From Sorghum bicolor (lineage: Eukaryota; Streptophyta; Magnoliopsida; Poales; Poaceae): a stretch of 64,000 nucleotides of DNA. Under the pieces are notes generated by a model that had not been told where the DNA came from, did no database searches, and saw nothing but the letters and a program-made list of their open reading frames with translations. The stretch spans positions 47,200,063 through 47,264,062 of the forward strand of contig NC_012870.2 of assembly GCF_000003195.3 (NCBI RefSeq), given 5' to 3'. The position numbers were made by a program, and so were the translations under genes. Below, piece after piece: positions 44,879-56,454 of the stretch (positions within the stretch are counted from its first letter, which is position 1; each line of letters opens with the position of its first letter).

Positions 44879-45648
44879 CATGCCCCCAAGTTTCGGAGTA
44901 TAAAATCCTGCTGACCACCAAACTGTTGGCCACCAATCCGCTGGCCAAGATTCATCTGCTGGTTGGCCAACCCTTGATTCTGGAACCCAGGTTGGATCTG
45001 TCCCTGTTGAAACCCTAGAACTTGATGATTCAGTTGAGACATTTGTGGAAACACCAATTGCCCGGTCCATCCACTGTTAGGATTCATCGGCATAGGCCCT
45101 GCTGATGACTGGTAATTGTGCATCATCATTGAGTTGACGTACCCTGGTTGTGTCATAAACCTCTGTTGCGTCGGCATTGAATCTGCTGATGCATTAGGCA
45201 CCTGGAGCGTTAGAGCTTAAGAATTCCCAGTGTAAGGTCTTACAGTAGTATTTGTAGTATACTGGGGACTCTGATTCATCGGCAGATTTGGTGGTGCCGA
45301 TGCTATAGGAGACTTGCCTCTCATATCAGCCGTTTGAGACGTGCCAGGCGTCTTCAATGTCATCTCTGGGGGCATACCATAACCCCACCAGTTAGGAGGA
45401 ACCGATCCCGACATCGCCGATGCAAAAAGATCTGTGACAAACTTGACTTGTTCATCTGAAGTTGATGGATTAGTTGTCATCGGCGTAGATTGCACATCGG
45501 TGAGTCCTATTGTGCTTGGGGGAACAGTGGTTTCTGTACCCGCAGCGGCTGTCGCAACCGATGGAGCTGTGACCACTGGTGATCCTGGCTGATGATGAGA
45601 AGGACCCACATAATTTGGTGGCAATTGTCCCTCTTTGAAAGTTCTAGC

Positions 45649-47302
45649 TGTTGGGTATTCTTAACATCATTACCAAAAGTAGACTAAGTTCTCTAAATCT
45701 AGTAACGGTGCCAAAAATGCCAAACCTATCCCTCACACCACTTAAGCCAAGTTGTCATCCCCAGCATGATATGAGAGACGCGGTATTGAAATATGCAATT
45801 GCTCTTCTAAATAAATAATGAATGGGATCAGCAAGCGCACAGATTAATACCGATGAAGCATTTTAACCGGGAAGTATTCCAGGTATCGTTATTTATATTT
45901 TTACCACTGGGAAGGGATTAGCAATCATCAATATTGATTACAGAATAGAATATGACATTGAGCATCTATCATTGCATGTATAATTGAGAACATTATATCT
46001 AACTCTTCATACAGGGATAAGTGTCACATAAAAGATATATGAAATAATAATAGTGACAAGGATAACTAATCTGATCTAGCCACATAATAAATATGATAAG
46101 CACCTCAATTAGATACTCTAGAAAGTCATTAGCATGGTATTAGAATGAACTACAAGAATATTCCCTAAGTTATTCTCAACTATATAGTCTAGCATTATCA
46201 TAATTAGTGCAAGCATACTTAGCAATCATTGTGAGACAAGACTACGCCCATGCATAGTGATATTAGCAAGGAATATGAGAAATATAGCAATCACCCCCCT
46301 GTAATAATGTTGCTCTGCCAGCCCAATACACGAGAGGGGGACTATATAAGAATCAATGAAGCTGTCACTATCACGAACAACCCCACGATCTGGCATATTG
46401 GGTACAATCGCAGATAAATACGGTATAAGCACCACGCCTACACAATATCTATCATTTACCCATGGATCCGATGGATAAATGCTATACGATCCTAAGCATG
46501 TATATAGATCCAATCTAACTAAGCCAAGTACATAACTATGATAAACTAAGAACAATATAATCTTGAATATAAGCAAGTAGAGCAAAGTCATAAGCAATAT
46601 ATTGAAGTAGAACAAAGTCATATTCATAATATTGAAGAACAAAGATAATTAGAAAGCAATTAGAAGCACAATTAGAGAATTACCAAGAATCCTCCTGACA
46701 GATCCAGAAACCAATCGAAGATTGACTCCTTCTAGTTCTAATCCTATGTAGCTATGCTAATCTAGATATGTAATTGATGTGGTGGCTCTAATCTTGATCA
46801 GAGGCTTCTTCTCCCTTGAAGAACAATGAATTAGGGTTGAGAGGCTCTCTCCTCCAGGGACCAGGGGGTCTGGTTTTATAGTCCCTTCAAGTGAATATGG
46901 GCCATTGGATCAAACCGACATAGATTGTATGGTTTAGATTCATCCTTTAGGTCAGTGGAGATCTCCCACGAAGCAGAGTCCTGATTGGACTCCCAGAGGG
47001 GGCGGGCGCCCAGGGCAGGAGGGCGGGCGCCCTGCCTCTGGCCCCGTTTTGCCTCCGCTTCGGTCTCGTGGATTCTGGAGTCTTCTAGATGTAAGATAAT
47101 TGCGCGGTACGTTAATATCTCTATGTAATCCCGACGTGTGGGCCTTTCTTCCGTATTTCCTGATAACCCCCTGCAGAAATAGACAAACACCAAAACTCGT
47201 AGAATTTTGTCAGATAAAACCCTAAGTCTAGATATTGATTTCATTTGGATCCTTTTCTTTATTTATTTGATAATTAAATTTGATACTTAAGGACCGTCAA
47301 CA
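45649..47302 (-). mobile_element. Solo LTR J (A/J/M family)
   Basis: A 1654-bp single LTR. Plus-strand view TGTTGGGTATTC to GACCGTCAACA, flanked by CTAGC on both sides (45644-45648 and 47303-47307). It is in minus orientation and has no internal sequence, as after LTR-LTR recombination. GC boxes start at 47000 and 47021 (21 bp apart). Because both duplications are intact it fixes the true ends of this LTR family. Confidence 0.95.
46226..46642 (-). CDS. Small hydrophobic ORF within solo LTR J
   Basis: A 138-codon frame. Its hydrophobic N-terminal half, with runs like LLYLLIFKIILFLVY, could span a membrane. The core RGVVRDSDSFIDSYIV closely matches the frame in element C's LTR. The copy in M (57957-58373) differs by two residues. 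Function unknown, coding status unproven. Confidence 0.3.
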   Translation of the reverse strand: MFFNIMNMTLFYFNILLMTLLYLLIFKIILFLVYHSYVLGLVRLDLYTCLGSYSIYPSDPWVNDRYCVGVVLIPYLSAIVPNMPDRGVVRDSDSFIDSYIVPLSCIGLAEQHYYRGVIAIFLIFLANITMHGRSLVSQ

Positions 47303-47646
47303 CTAGCCACGGCATTAAAAACCGTATTGGACAGCACACCAGCTTGATTGATCAAGGCACGATTAATAGCACTATCAACCATGTCTTGAAGTTTACCAGG
47401 ATTGGCTTCAAAAGTAACCTGTCGAGGCTGGCAGTGCTTCCTTCTGGATCACCTCGCCACTCCTGTTGATGCTGAAGGATTTCAAACATTGCTGCTTGTA
47501 GTCCTCCATGGCTTTTGCAATAGCCTATTTCTCCTCATCTCTGAGATTGGCTTCCGTCACTGAGATGACGTTTTCCAGATCGAACTCGGTAGTTGACATA
47601 TCGATCTTGATCTTGAATCTAGTCCCACTAGGCATGCCAAAAGATG

Positions 47647-48360
47647 TGTTGATGCAAAACTGATCTGCAAACACAAAGGGCTAATACCCGATTCAAAAGT
47701 TAAGGCGTGCCAGCCGATTTGACGTTACTATCGGCAAAGGTGATAACTCGAGTACTTTGGTCCAGACAACAGCGATGCGCCCAGATGTTACGGCCAAGAG
47801 GTGCTCACGCGGAACTTGAGAACACACCGAGCTTAAATCGATGAATTCCTAAGAACTCGTAGTAAAAAGGAAAATATGACAAAGTCGTCGAAAAAGTAGA
47901 TGCTGGAATATGAGTAAAAACTTGTGTTTGATTGATTGATAGATTTTTTTACAAAGCCCTAGGGTCTACATTTATATCCTGCTCAAAGAGCTACAATTAG
48001 ACACGACTAGGACTCAAATTCTAATTTAAACGGAGTCTGTATACAAAACGACTTTAAATAACTAAGGAAAACACAAAACTATCCTTCTTCGACCGACCGG
48101 GACACCACCACGAATCAATCGGCAATTTCCGTGCTCCCCTCCATAGTCATCGGCAGACTTCCTGTTATGACCATCGGCAAACACCAATATGGATCATCGG
48201 TATGAACACGTCACCACCCTCTGGACTTATTCACATTCAATTGCCTCCTCATCGGCAACCACCTCCATCGGCAACATCCCTGCAGACTAGTTACCGTTGC
48301 TCCACCTGTCGATCTGTATCTTGCTGACCTCCGGGTACGTGTCAAAAAACTGTGTCAACA
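47647..48360 (-). repeat. Element I 5' LTR
   Basis: Plus-strand view TGTTGATGCAAAACTG to GTGTCAACA. On its inner side the minus strand reads TTTTGGCATGCCTAGTGGG, the probable primer-site region. Confidence 0.92.
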
Positions 48361-48991
48361 GTAGCCTTGTTGAGTTTTCGATAGTCAATACACATACGCC
48401 ACCCAGTGACAATTTGTTGAGGGATGAGTTCATTATTCTCGTTCCTAACGACCGTCATTCCTCCTTTCTTTAGCACTACTTGGACAGGGCTAATCCACTC
48501 ACTATGTGACACAGGATAAATAATCCCAGCAATATAGAGTTTGAGGACCTCTTTCTTAACAACCTCTCGCATAGCATTGTTAAGTCTCCGTTGTGGTTCC
48601 CTTGAAGTGTAAAATTGGGATCAATAGGGATTCGATGAGTGCAGAGAATGGGACTAATGCCCGTGAGATCTTCGAGAGAGTAGCCAAATGCTGATCTATG
48701 CCTTTCAAGAACAGTGACAAGTTGTTGTGTTTCATAATTGGAAAGCTTGTCACTGATAATTACTGGAGTTTTTGGGTTGTGGTGCAAAAAGACATATCTA
48801 AGGCCAGAAGGAAGAGGTTTTAACTCTATCGAAGGAGGTGAAGGTTGTTCATTTTTGTCTAGCTCAACGGGTTCTACCAACTCTTCTTCTTCTTGAACAA
48901 AGTGTTCATGATTAAAGAATGGTTGGGCCATCTCCTCTTGAGTCAGCATTATGATCTCCTCAATAGGATCTGGTTCAAGTTTGGGTTCCAC
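48361..48991 (-). pseudogene. Element H reverse transcriptase, N-terminal half
   Basis: An upstream acidic linker (EEELVEPVELDKNEQPSPP) is followed by LRYVFLHHNPKTPVIIS, YSLEDLTGISPILCTHRIP and, after a frameshift near 48580, EVVKKEVLKLYIAGIIYPVSHSEWISPVQVVLKK and GWRMCIDYRKLN. These are the standard N-terminal RT motifs of Athila-like pol. The frame is continued at 43767-44161 beyond element I. Confidence 0.87.
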
Positions 48992-49010
48992 TATCGTGTT
49001 AATTCATCTA

Positions 49011-49400
49011 GCAAGAGGAACAACAATAGTGGAATTCCCAAACTTGAAGTCTAAATGACCTCGTTGTGGTTGTTCTTGTAGAAGTTCTATGATTGGTCTG
49101 CCAATCAAGAGAGGAATCTCCAGTATGTCAAAAATGTGAAAGTCTAAACATATTCCAGAGTCCTTGATTCTAACAGGAACTGCCCTTAATACCCCATGGC
49201 TTTCTAGAATTAATCTAGATGGACTTTGTAAATGTTTTTGAGATGGGGTTATGGACTCGTTGGGATAAAGAGTGTCAGCTAACTCTTTGGAAATAACATT
49301 TATCCCAACATATGGATTGTATTGGACCTTCCTAGGGGACCCTCTAATTTGGCACAGAATAATGGTTGAAGGAGTGATGATTCGAGCTACCTCAAGAGAC
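49011..49400 (-). pseudogene. Element H protease-like region
   Basis: A minus-strand frame reads YVGINVISKELADTLYPNE, then LRAVPVRIKDSGICLDFHIF and LEIPLLIGRPIIELL. This matches the layout of a retroviral-type protease (post-active-site strand and flap-end motif), but the catalytic D-T/S-G is not evident. It lies between gag and RT, as expected for the lineage. Confidence 0.55.
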
Positions 49401-49680
49401 AGCTCTGCTTCTGTTAGCCATCCATAACTCAGAATAGCCGAAAGGCTTTTGATGTGTTCTATGTCAACAGATTCTACTCTTAGAACGGATTGAGTGGTCC
49501 CTGCTAGAGGTCATGTTTGGATATGAAAATTCGAGGTGTTTTCGTAATCTTCAAAAAGATCTTCCTCGAATTCAAAGGGATGCTCTCAAGGTGGTGGTTC
49601 ATCATCCCTTAGTTGGTTTTGCATTCCCTTATCAGGAGGTTTCTCTACAACCAAATTAATAGATGGGCTAGGTGGAATTT

Positions 49681-50398
49681 CTAACTCGGTTGCAAGTTCC
49701 TCATCTTTTGGTTTAGGATCAGGCTCGACTTCTTTTTCTTCTTCAGGAAACTCATCATAGATGCCTGTGTAAGGGGTATTTTCAAGGATTCTCTCAGGAT
49801 AGCTCTCCCCTCATCTGTGAGTTTGTGTGTGAATGAGCCTCCTGAAGCAATGTCGAGGTGAAGAGCAGCTTCCTTGTTTAGACCACGATAAAAGTGATAG
49901 TACAGTACATGGTTAGGCAGGGAAAGGTTTGGACCAGAATTGCTAAGGCTTGTGAACCTAGCCCAAGCTGCTCCTAAAGTTTCCTTCTCTCTTTGTTTGA
50001 ATGTTAGAATTTCGATTCTAAGGTCAGCCGATTCGAAAAAGTGGGAAGAAAGCGAGACAAAAGTTGTCCCGAAGTTCATCCCAATTTCCATTAACGCCTC
50101 CTATAGAATGAGCATACCACTTTTTTGCTCTTCCCAAAAGGGAGAACGGAAATAATTTCTATTTAAGGGTTTCTTGTGTCATGCCGGAAATAGATCGGTA
50201 AGAGCACAACTGCTCGAATTCTCTAAGGTGGGTGTATGGATCTTCATCTACTTGCCTAGAGAAGGGTTGCTCCAGAATCATGGCTATTAGATCAGGGCCG
50301 AGGTCGTAGCCATCTGTAAGAATTGGATGTGATGATGGTGGTGGCTCTAATAACTCACCCTTTGGAGCAAAGAATTTATAGATAGGAGTGAAATCCAT
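49681..50398 (-). pseudogene. Element H gag
   Basis: The ATG at 50398 gives MDFTPIYKFFAPKGELLEP, then DLIAMILEQPFSRQVDEDPYTHLREFEQLCSY, the Athila gag start. A frameshift between about 50159 and 50091 separates it from ILTFKQREKETLGAAWARF, NHVLYYHFYRGLNKEAALHLD and GGSFTHKLTDEG. A Lys-rich tail follows. An upstream in-frame ATG (50482) lies close to the primer site and is less likely to be the start. Confidence 0.82.
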
Positions 50399-50492
50399 GT
50401 GGTATGGTGAAAATGGTAAGGTGAGTGTGGTAAAAAGGGAAAAGAAAAAGAATACACGGACGACTTGGTTCGAAACTAGCACAGCTGCCGTT

Positions 50493-50509
50493 CCCCGGTA
50501 ACGGCGCCA
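50493..50509 (-). other. Primer binding site, element H
   Basis: The minus strand reads TGGCGCCGTTACCGGGG, Athila type, seven bases inside the 5' LTR boundary at 50517. Confidence 0.9.
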
Positions 50510-50516
50510 GAAAGCT

Positions 50517-51434
50517 TGTTGGGTATTTTAAACGCAAACAGAAAAATCCGCAAGCGCACGGATATCGATGTACCTTTCACCCAGGAGTATTCTAGAGTAT
50601 CGATTTTCCACAGGGAACGTGAGTGTACTAATTAAGATTCAAGATCGCCCAAGGATAACTATATAATTATTTTTGGTGAGAAGATAGGAAGTTTCCTAAG
50701 AGTTCTCTAGTTGATCTAAGAATCAAGAATTACTTCAAGATTATCTATTTCGGGACATCAGAACACTAACCACAGAAAGAGATGAGAAGGGGGCTAGGAA
50801 GCTCTGACTACAGTCCTACAAACACCGATCCGAACGAGGTGGAATACGTCGACCGTTAGGGCTGTCACTACCCTAGGGCTACCACAACAATCCGTAGGAT
50901 TGGGTGCAATTCCACGTAATTGCAAGACTAAACACCACGTCTAATCTATTTATTACTACTCTAATGTTGCAAAAATTAGAGCACTTGATGCAAGCGGGAA
51001 TCCAATAAATAACTTGAATGTAAATAAAAGTAATTAAAGAACTTAGGAATTATGAATTGAAGAACCTGGAGAACGATGAAAAACGAACCAGTTGCTGCAA
51101 AAGTACAATGCTGAGGAAGATCCGACAGATCCGGCTCCTCCTCCTCCGCTCTCCTCTTCTCTCTCCCTATTTTCTAGATTACAACTAGAACTAACTAGAA
51201 CTAGAACTAGAGGAACTAGAACTAGAACTAGATGAACTAGTGGGATCCTCTCTACTTGGATGAAGAATTGAAACCCTACCTTTGATTCTGTAGAAGAGGT
51301 ATGTTCTCCAGGGGCCAGGGGCCAGGGGCCTTGCTTATATAGTCTTTTCAAGTGAATCTGGGCCGTCGGATCAAACCGATTGAACGGTTATCCTTGATCC
51401 TTTAGGTCGGTGGAGCATAATCCGTGAGATGGGT
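50517..51434 (-). repeat. Element H 5' LTR, truncated
   Basis: 918 bp matching 39224-40133 or so. It breaks off after GAGATGGGT, losing the U3 start with the GC boxes. Unrelated sequence (fragment K) follows directly. Confidence 0.9.
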
Positions 51435-52840
51435 GAAACCCCTCTTTTGTAATGGATAGGTGCCAACGCTTAATTTATTAGTTGCAAGGAGTAAGATGAC
51501 AACGTTTATTAAACCGTTGGAAGCACATCCGTATTCTTATGAGCGGCCTGTGAGCTATGCTGGACTTTTTTTTGTTTTTGACAACAGCTATGCGGGACTT
51601 ATAGTGCTGCCAGGTTGCTGCTCTTCAATTTAATCAATAAGCGGCAAAAACAGCAAAAGTCAGGCTTTGAACCTGGAACCTCTCGGAAGAGGGCAAACCG
51701 CTACACCACGTAACCAGTAAAGTCATTAGCCATTTCCATTTTATTTGCTTACTAAATTTTACTTATAGTAAGAACAAGGCCGGATCCAATCCAACCCCTC
51801 GCTCCTATTATCCTGTACGAACCCTAATCAAGGCCGCCGCCACTCTGCGTGGTGGTACAACATCTGCGCCCCAAATCCCCTCCATGTTCATGGCGCATCG
51901 CTCCATCCTAATCACGACCAGCACCTGTTGTCTGCTCACCGGCGTCGCTACCAACCTCCCCCACTAATTCCTCCTCCTTCCTTTCGCAAAAATCCTCCTC
52001 CATCAAAGCAACTCAGGGCCATCCGGGCGGGGCAGTGAGCTGCTCGGCGTGGGTTGGGGCAGCTGAAGCAGTGCATCGATAGGCAACACGTGCAGCTGGG
52101 TGACACCACACCAGCAGCAGCAGTGGACGCGGTCGTCGGCGAGATAGCGACTGCAGAGTGCCGAGCAGCAGGCCATTAGGTATGTCTTGAAGTCTCTAAC
52201 TGATTAGGCCAATCAACCTGCACCCTCTTTGTCATTGAGATAGCAATTTGACTCTGAATCATGAGTTGCGAGTAACCCCACTCAATTAATTAAATCAAAT
52301 TCAAATGTCATGTTTGCCCGCACTGACTTGATATTGTGTCCTGCTAGCTCTTTACTGTAGTAGCGATGTTAAAATTCAGTCATAGCATACCACATTGTTT
52401 GTAATGCTCAAGTTGCTATATGGGATTTTTAGAATTGAAAGCAATAGAATACCTGGCTTGGATGTATGTGAACCACAATATGTAGTGATATATTTTTTTA
52501 TTTAGTACATCTGTGATTTGCTAAACTGGTGCTTAAACTTAAAAGAACTAGAGCAGTCTGCTAACTGAAAGTGAAATTTGCTACACCAACTAGACTCATT
52601 TTCTGTGAAACATGTATGATTTGCTAGACTCATTTTCTACTCAAGCAATCGTCCTCCCTAGAAGCTAGAAATCTTCTTTTCTTTTGGTTAACCTTTTACA
52701 ATTTGCTGGTTTATAATTTTCTGATCTTTATTGTCTTAGGCAAAATAGTTGTGATAATTTAACTTAAAGGGGTCCAAATTATATGATGATTAATAAATAT
52801 GAACTTACATATGTTATTTATTTATACAGCAAGTTTCACA
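51435..52840 (+). other. Leader region upstream of the CACTA transposase (fragment K)
   Basis: No confident gene is seen. A GC-rich stretch at 51780-52190 followed by GGTATGTC (about 52190), and TTATACAG at 52823-52830 just before the transposase ATG, are consistent with a 5' untranslated exon and intron of the transposase gene. I found no CACTA terminal repeat at the 51434 boundary, so the element's end is missing or lies elsewhere. Confidence 0.45.
51655..51722 (-). other. tRNA-like / SINE-like relic
   Basis: The minus strand carries GGTTCAAAGCC (51663-51673), matching the RNA polymerase III B box, and TGGTGTAGCGG upstream (about 51699-51709), which resembles an A box. The spacing is shorter than in a tRNA and no cloverleaf can be closed, so it is a tRNA-derived relic at best. 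Confidence 0.3.
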
Positions 52841-54919
52841 ATGGATTTAAAAATCATCAAGCTTCTTTTGGGCTATCCTAAAGATTCTACTCGGTACATA
52901 GCTGGTGTAGAAGGATTTGTTGAATTTGCATTTAAAAATAAGCCCGAAGATACCAAGATTTATTGTCCATGTCATACATGCGTGCATACTAGTCTACTAT
53001 CCAGGGATAAAATATATGAACATTTGGTCTGCAATGGGATACTTGAGAATTATGAAGAATGGGATTTTCATAATGACCCTTCAGTGCAGCACACTGTTGA
53101 TCAACAGCCACAATCTCACAATGAAGAAATGCATGGTAACATGAGTGAGCTGCTTCATGATGCATTTTATCACATGTATGATGACATACCTATGACAGAT
53201 GCCGCAAATCTTCCGAATCCACCTGTCAGTGGGCCAAATTTAGAAGCAGAAGAGTTCTATAAATTGGTTGAAGATTCAAAAAAGCCTTTATGGACAGGAT
53301 GTGAATTAACGCTGCTAACTTTGCTTGTGCTTTTGTTCAATGTAAAATCCATGAACAAATGGTCAGATAAATCATTAGGTGATCTACTTGGTGTTTTGCA
53401 GAAGGCTATTCCAAATGGAAAGGAACTTCCCAAAAATTTTTATGAGGCTAAGAAAATTATTTCCAAATTTGGCTTGGGCTATGAAAGTATTCATGTGTGT
53501 CCAAATGATTGTGAACTATTTTGGAAAGACAAGGAAAATGATGATTTTTGCTCAAAGTGCAAGGCTTCTAGGTGGAAAGGTATGGAACCTGAAACCAAGC
53601 TAACAAAGAAGCAAAGAAGGAAAGCAACACCTTGTAAAGTATTAAGATACTTTCCAATTAAAGATAGGCTAAAACGATTATTTATATGCAAAGAAACAGC
53701 ACCTCTCCTGAGATGGCATGATGAAGAACGCATAAAGGATGGTGTGCTACGACATCCGGCAGACTCCCGAGCATGGACAAACTTTGATGAAAAGTTTACA
53801 CAAATTAAATCAGATGCACGGAATATTAGATTTGGCTTAGCTACCGATGGGTTTAATCCATATGGGATGTTGAGTTCTAGACATAGTTGTTGGCCAGTTG
53901 TCTTGGTGATATATAACTTACCTCCATGGTTTTGCATGAAAGAGCATTATCTAATGTTGTCTTTAATAATTCCTGGTTCTAAAAGTCCTGGGGACAAAAT
54001 TCATGTGTATCTTCAACCACTTTTGGAGGACCTAAAAGATTTATTTCAAAATGGTATGTCAACATATGATGCATCAAGAAATGAAACTTTTGATTTGAGA
54101 GCAGCAGTGCTAATGACCATTAGTGACCTACCAGGCTTGGGAATGCTTGCTTCTCATATGGTTCATGGAAATTTTGCATGTCTACCTTGTGGTGAAAATG
54201 TATGGACCAAACGTCTGAAGCATGGTCGTAAATCTTGTTTTATGGGTCATCGTCGATTTCTTCCTCTTGACCATCCTTTTCGTTTGGATGCCAATTCATT
54301 TGATGGAAATGCCAATTCATTTGATGCCAAATCGTGTGAAGAAAAGCACTTAGTCCTTAATTGGGAAAAATGTCATTTTATAGTTAGAGAAGGAATAGTG
54401 CTAGGACACTTAGTGTCTGAAAGAGGCATTGAGGTAGATAAAGCTAAAATACAAGTAATTGAACGTTTACCTCCACTTGTTAATATAAAAGGAATTAGGA
54501 GTTTCCTTGGCCATGCGGGTTTTTATCATAGGTTTATTAAAGATATTTCATTTATTGCTAGACCTCTTACTCGCTTATTGGCTAAGGATGTTCCTTTTGA
54601 ATTTGATGATGCATGTTTACAAGCTTTTGTAATTCTTAAGAAAGCACTCATCTCAGCACCAATCATTCAACCCCCTAATTGGTCTTTATCTTTTGAAATT
54701 ATGTGTGATGCTAGTGATTATGCTGTGGGGGTAGTACTAGGACAAACTAAAGATAAAAAGCATCATGCAATAGCTTATGCTAGCAAAACTCTGATAGGAC
54801 CTCAACTTAATTATGCTATTACTGAAAAAGAGCTCCTAGCTGTTGTTTTTGCTATTGATAAGTTTAGATCTTACTTAGTGGGAGCTAATGTAATTATTAT
54901 TCTAATCATGCTGCATTAA
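52841..54919 (+). CDS. Chimeric ORF: CACTA TNP2-type transposase fused to gypsy RT tail/RNase H
   Basis: One uninterrupted frame of about 692 codons. I chose the ATG at 52841 ([19 protein letters not shown]) because TTATACAG precedes it; an in-frame ATG lies at 52799. Residues 1-75 form the transposase-associated domain (CPCHTC motif). About residues 165-490 are the TNP2/En-Spm transposase domain, with [18 protein letters not shown], a CPNDC...CSKC Cys cluster, [23 protein letters not shown] and LPCG. At about residue 495 it switches to an Athila-like RT connection ([15 protein letters not shown]), then RNase H with [15 protein letters not shown] and [15 protein letters not shown]. The RT catalytic box is not included, and the third RNase H Asp region is lost to a frameshift near 54897. 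The transposase C-terminus is missing. It is probably a fossil fusion rather than a working enzyme. Confidence 0.85.
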   Translation: MDLKIIKLLLGYPKDSTRYIAGVEGFVEFAFKNKPEDTKIYCPCHTCVHTSLLSRDKIYEHLVCNGILENYEEWDFHNDPSVQHTVDQQPQSHNEEMHGNMSELLHDAFYHMYDDIPMTDAANLPNPPVSGPNLEAEEFYKLVEDSKKPLWTGCELTLLTLLVLLFNVKSMNKWSDKSLGDLLGVLQKAIPNGKELPKNFYEAKKIISKFGLGYESIHVCPNDCELFWKDKENDDFCSKCKASRWKGMEPETKLTKKQRRKATPCKVLRYFPIKDRLKRLFICKETAPLLRWHDEERIKDGVLRHPADSRAWTNFDEKFTQIKSDARNIRFGLATDGFNPYGMLSSRHSCWPVVLVIYNLPPWFCMKEHYLMLSLIIPGSKSPGDKIHVYLQPLLEDLKDLFQNGMSTYDASRNETFDLRAAVLMTISDLPGLGMLASHMVHGNFACLPCGENVWTKRLKHGRKSCFMGHRRFLPLDHPFRLDANSFDGNANSFDAKSCEEKHLVLNWEKCHFIVREGIVLGHLVSERGIEVDKAKIQVIERLPPLVNIKGIRSFLGHAGFYHRFIKDISFIARPLTRLLAKDVPFEFDDACLQAFVILKKALISAPIIQPPNWSLSFEIMCDASDYAVGVVLGQTKDKKHHAIAYASKTLIGPQLNYAITEKELLAVVFAIDKFRSYLVGANVIIILIMLH
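54303..54341 (+). repeat. Filler-like duplication at the transposase/pol junction
   Basis: GCCAATTCATTTGATG occurs twice (about 54290-54305 and 54311-54326) separated by five bases, immediately before the first pol-derived codons. Such short templated copies are typical of end-joining repair, so this marks the fusion point. Confidence 0.7.
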
Positions 54920-55387
54920 AATACTTGCTCACTAAGAAAGATGCTAAACCCTGTTTGATAAGATGGATTTTATTACTCCAAGAATTTGACATAGAAATAA
55001 AAGATAAAAAGGGAGTATAAAATTCTCTTGCCGATCATTTGTCTAGAATGCAATTTGAGAATCCACAGGAACTACCCATGAACGACTCACTCCAGGACGA
55101 CATGCTCTATGGAATCAACACATTTGACCCCTGGTGTTAATTTTATGGTTACAGTTTATGTACCACCAGGAGGCAACAAAAGGAAGCTAATCTAGGAGAG
55201 CCGTTCTCACATATGGGATGAACCGTACCTCTTCTGAATATGCTCTGATGGCTTACTCAGAAGATGTGTGCCAGCTAAAGAAGGAATCAAAATCATTGAA
55301 AGATGTCATTCATCACCATATGGAGGTCATTATGGGGCATTTTGAACACACGCCAAGATATGGTAGTGTGGATTTTTCTGGCCAATA
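54920..55387 (+). pseudogene. Element L RNase H end and integrase zinc-binding region
   Basis: After a frameshift near 54897 the frame reads [20 protein letters not shown], a stop, SLADHLSRMQFENPQELP and pieces related to the H integrase N-terminus. Several further stops and shifts are present. The HHCC module is scrambled across frames. Confidence 0.75.
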
Positions 55388-56088
55388 ATGTATGAAGACA
55401 CAAAAGAATTTATTCGGAGATGTGGCCCATGTCAAAGACATGGTAATATCAATTCAAGGGATGTCATGCCAGTCATCAGCAACCTCCAAATAGAGCTCTT
55501 TGATGTCTGGGGAATTGATTACATGGGGCCATTCCCACGGTCAAAGATGTATGAGTATATCCTGTGGTAGTGGATTATGTCTCCAAATGGGTTGAAGCCA
55601 TGCCATGCAGGAATGCTGATAGTATGCATTCAAAGAAGTTGTTTGAAGAAATAATATTTCCAAGTTTTGGAGTTCCAAGGATATTGATAAGTGACGGAGG
55701 TTCTCACTTCATCGACAAGTGCTTTCAGCAGTACCTATCGAAGCATGGGATACGTCACAACGTCGCTACTCCTTACCATCCTCAAACAAGTGGTCAGGCC
55801 GAGACATCAAACAAGCAAATCAAGAATACTTTACAGAAGACAGTAAATGAGATAGGGACAGCTTGGAAGGACAAGCTCCATGATGCACTCTGGGCATACC
55901 GGATAGCATACAAGACACCCATCGGGATGTCACCCTATCAACTTGTCTATGGAAAAACTTGTCACTTACCAGTAGAGCTAGAATTCAAAGCTCCTAGGGC
56001 TATCAAAAGATGGAACATGGACCTGGAAGCAGCTAGAGACAAGACAAGAGTGGTGAGAAAAAGCATATCACAATGCCAAGATTTATAA
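55388..56088 (+). pseudogene. Element L integrase catalytic core
   Basis: The integrase core is split between two frames overlapping at about 55564-55570. MYEDTKEFIRRCGPCQRHG is the last zinc-binding part. [14 protein letters not shown] contains the first catalytic Asp, [15 protein letters not shown] the second, and [16 protein letters not shown] the catalytic Glu, so the D-D-E triad is present in sequence. [21 protein letters not shown] follows. A one-base shift at about 55565 breaks the protein within YEYIL and another at about 56085 ends it, so it is not functional as is. Confidence 0.87.
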
Positions 56089-56431
56089 AGAGATAGTAAA
56101 AAGATGGCATGGCAAAAGGATCAAGAAGGAGTTCACCCTAGGCGATAAGGTATTACTTTCTAATTCCAGGGTGAAGCTCTTCGGGCATGGAAAACTTCAG
56201 AGCAAATGGGAAGGATCGTTTGAGGTGGTGAGCTCATCGTCGCATGAAGTTGTAACACTTCGCAACAACGAAGGTACGTTATTCAAGGTAAATGGTCAAA
56301 GCCTTATATTATTTTTAGAGCCCAATAACAATGAATTAGAGGAAGTAGACGTATTTACTTTTTTCTTAATTAAAATATTTAGGCCCGACCTTTCTATTTT
56401 TGAATTGTTAGAGAAAATCAACTTTTTCTGA
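56089..56431 (+). pseudogene. Element L integrase C-terminal domain
   Basis: In a shifted frame, LFGHGKLQSKWEGSFEVV, VVTLRNNEGTLFKVNGQSL and FLEPNNNELEEVDVF form the SH3-like DNA-binding tail common to Athila-type integrases. It ends at 56431. Confidence 0.8.
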
Positions 56432-56454
56432 ATAAGAATATAATTATTAAAGTA

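Larger units (their letters stand above)
44860..47599 (-). pseudogene. Element I gag-like ORF, interrupted
   Basis: The likely start is MSTTEFDLENVISVTEANL at 47599, followed by a stop within about 25 codons. After solo LTR J the frame resumes (GQLPPNYVGPSHHQPG). It is Pro/Ser/Thr/Gln-rich to 45217, has one in-frame stop there, then continues Met/Gln/Asn/Gly-rich (GQIQPGFQNQGLANQQMN) to about 44860, where it runs through the polypurine tract into the LTR. No zinc finger, protease or polymerase motif is seen. The composition suggests a low-complexity particle or RNA-binding protein, but no family is recognised. Confidence 0.6.
44166..48360 (-). mobile_element. Element I: small non-autonomous LTR retrotransposon
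   Basis: LTRs at 44166-44878 (713 bp) and 47647-48360 (714 bp), GTAGC duplication, TGTTGA/TCAACA ends. Minus orientation is supported by AAACTTGGGGGCATG (polypurine tract) beside the left LTR. Without solo LTR J it is about 2.5 kb. It encodes only a gag-like protein. The LTRs differ at about 25 sites, so it is comparatively old. Confidence 0.92.
39224..51434 (-). mobile_element. Element H: Athila-like retrotransposon with gag-pol, truncated 5' LTR
   Basis: Minus orientation. The 3' LTR is at 39224-40463, followed by a polypurine tract (about 40464-40479) and a non-coding region. Pol and gag run from about 41760 to 50398. The primer site is at 50493-50509 and the 5' LTR at 50517-51434, which lacks its first 320 or so bases. 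Element I is inserted in its reverse transcriptase. The LTR copies differ at about 30 of 910 positions, so H is older than C or B. Confidence 0.92.

Noticed and set aside
51655..51722. A functional tRNA gene
   Set aside because: A B box and an A-box-like sequence are present, but the spacing is too short and no cloverleaf forms.
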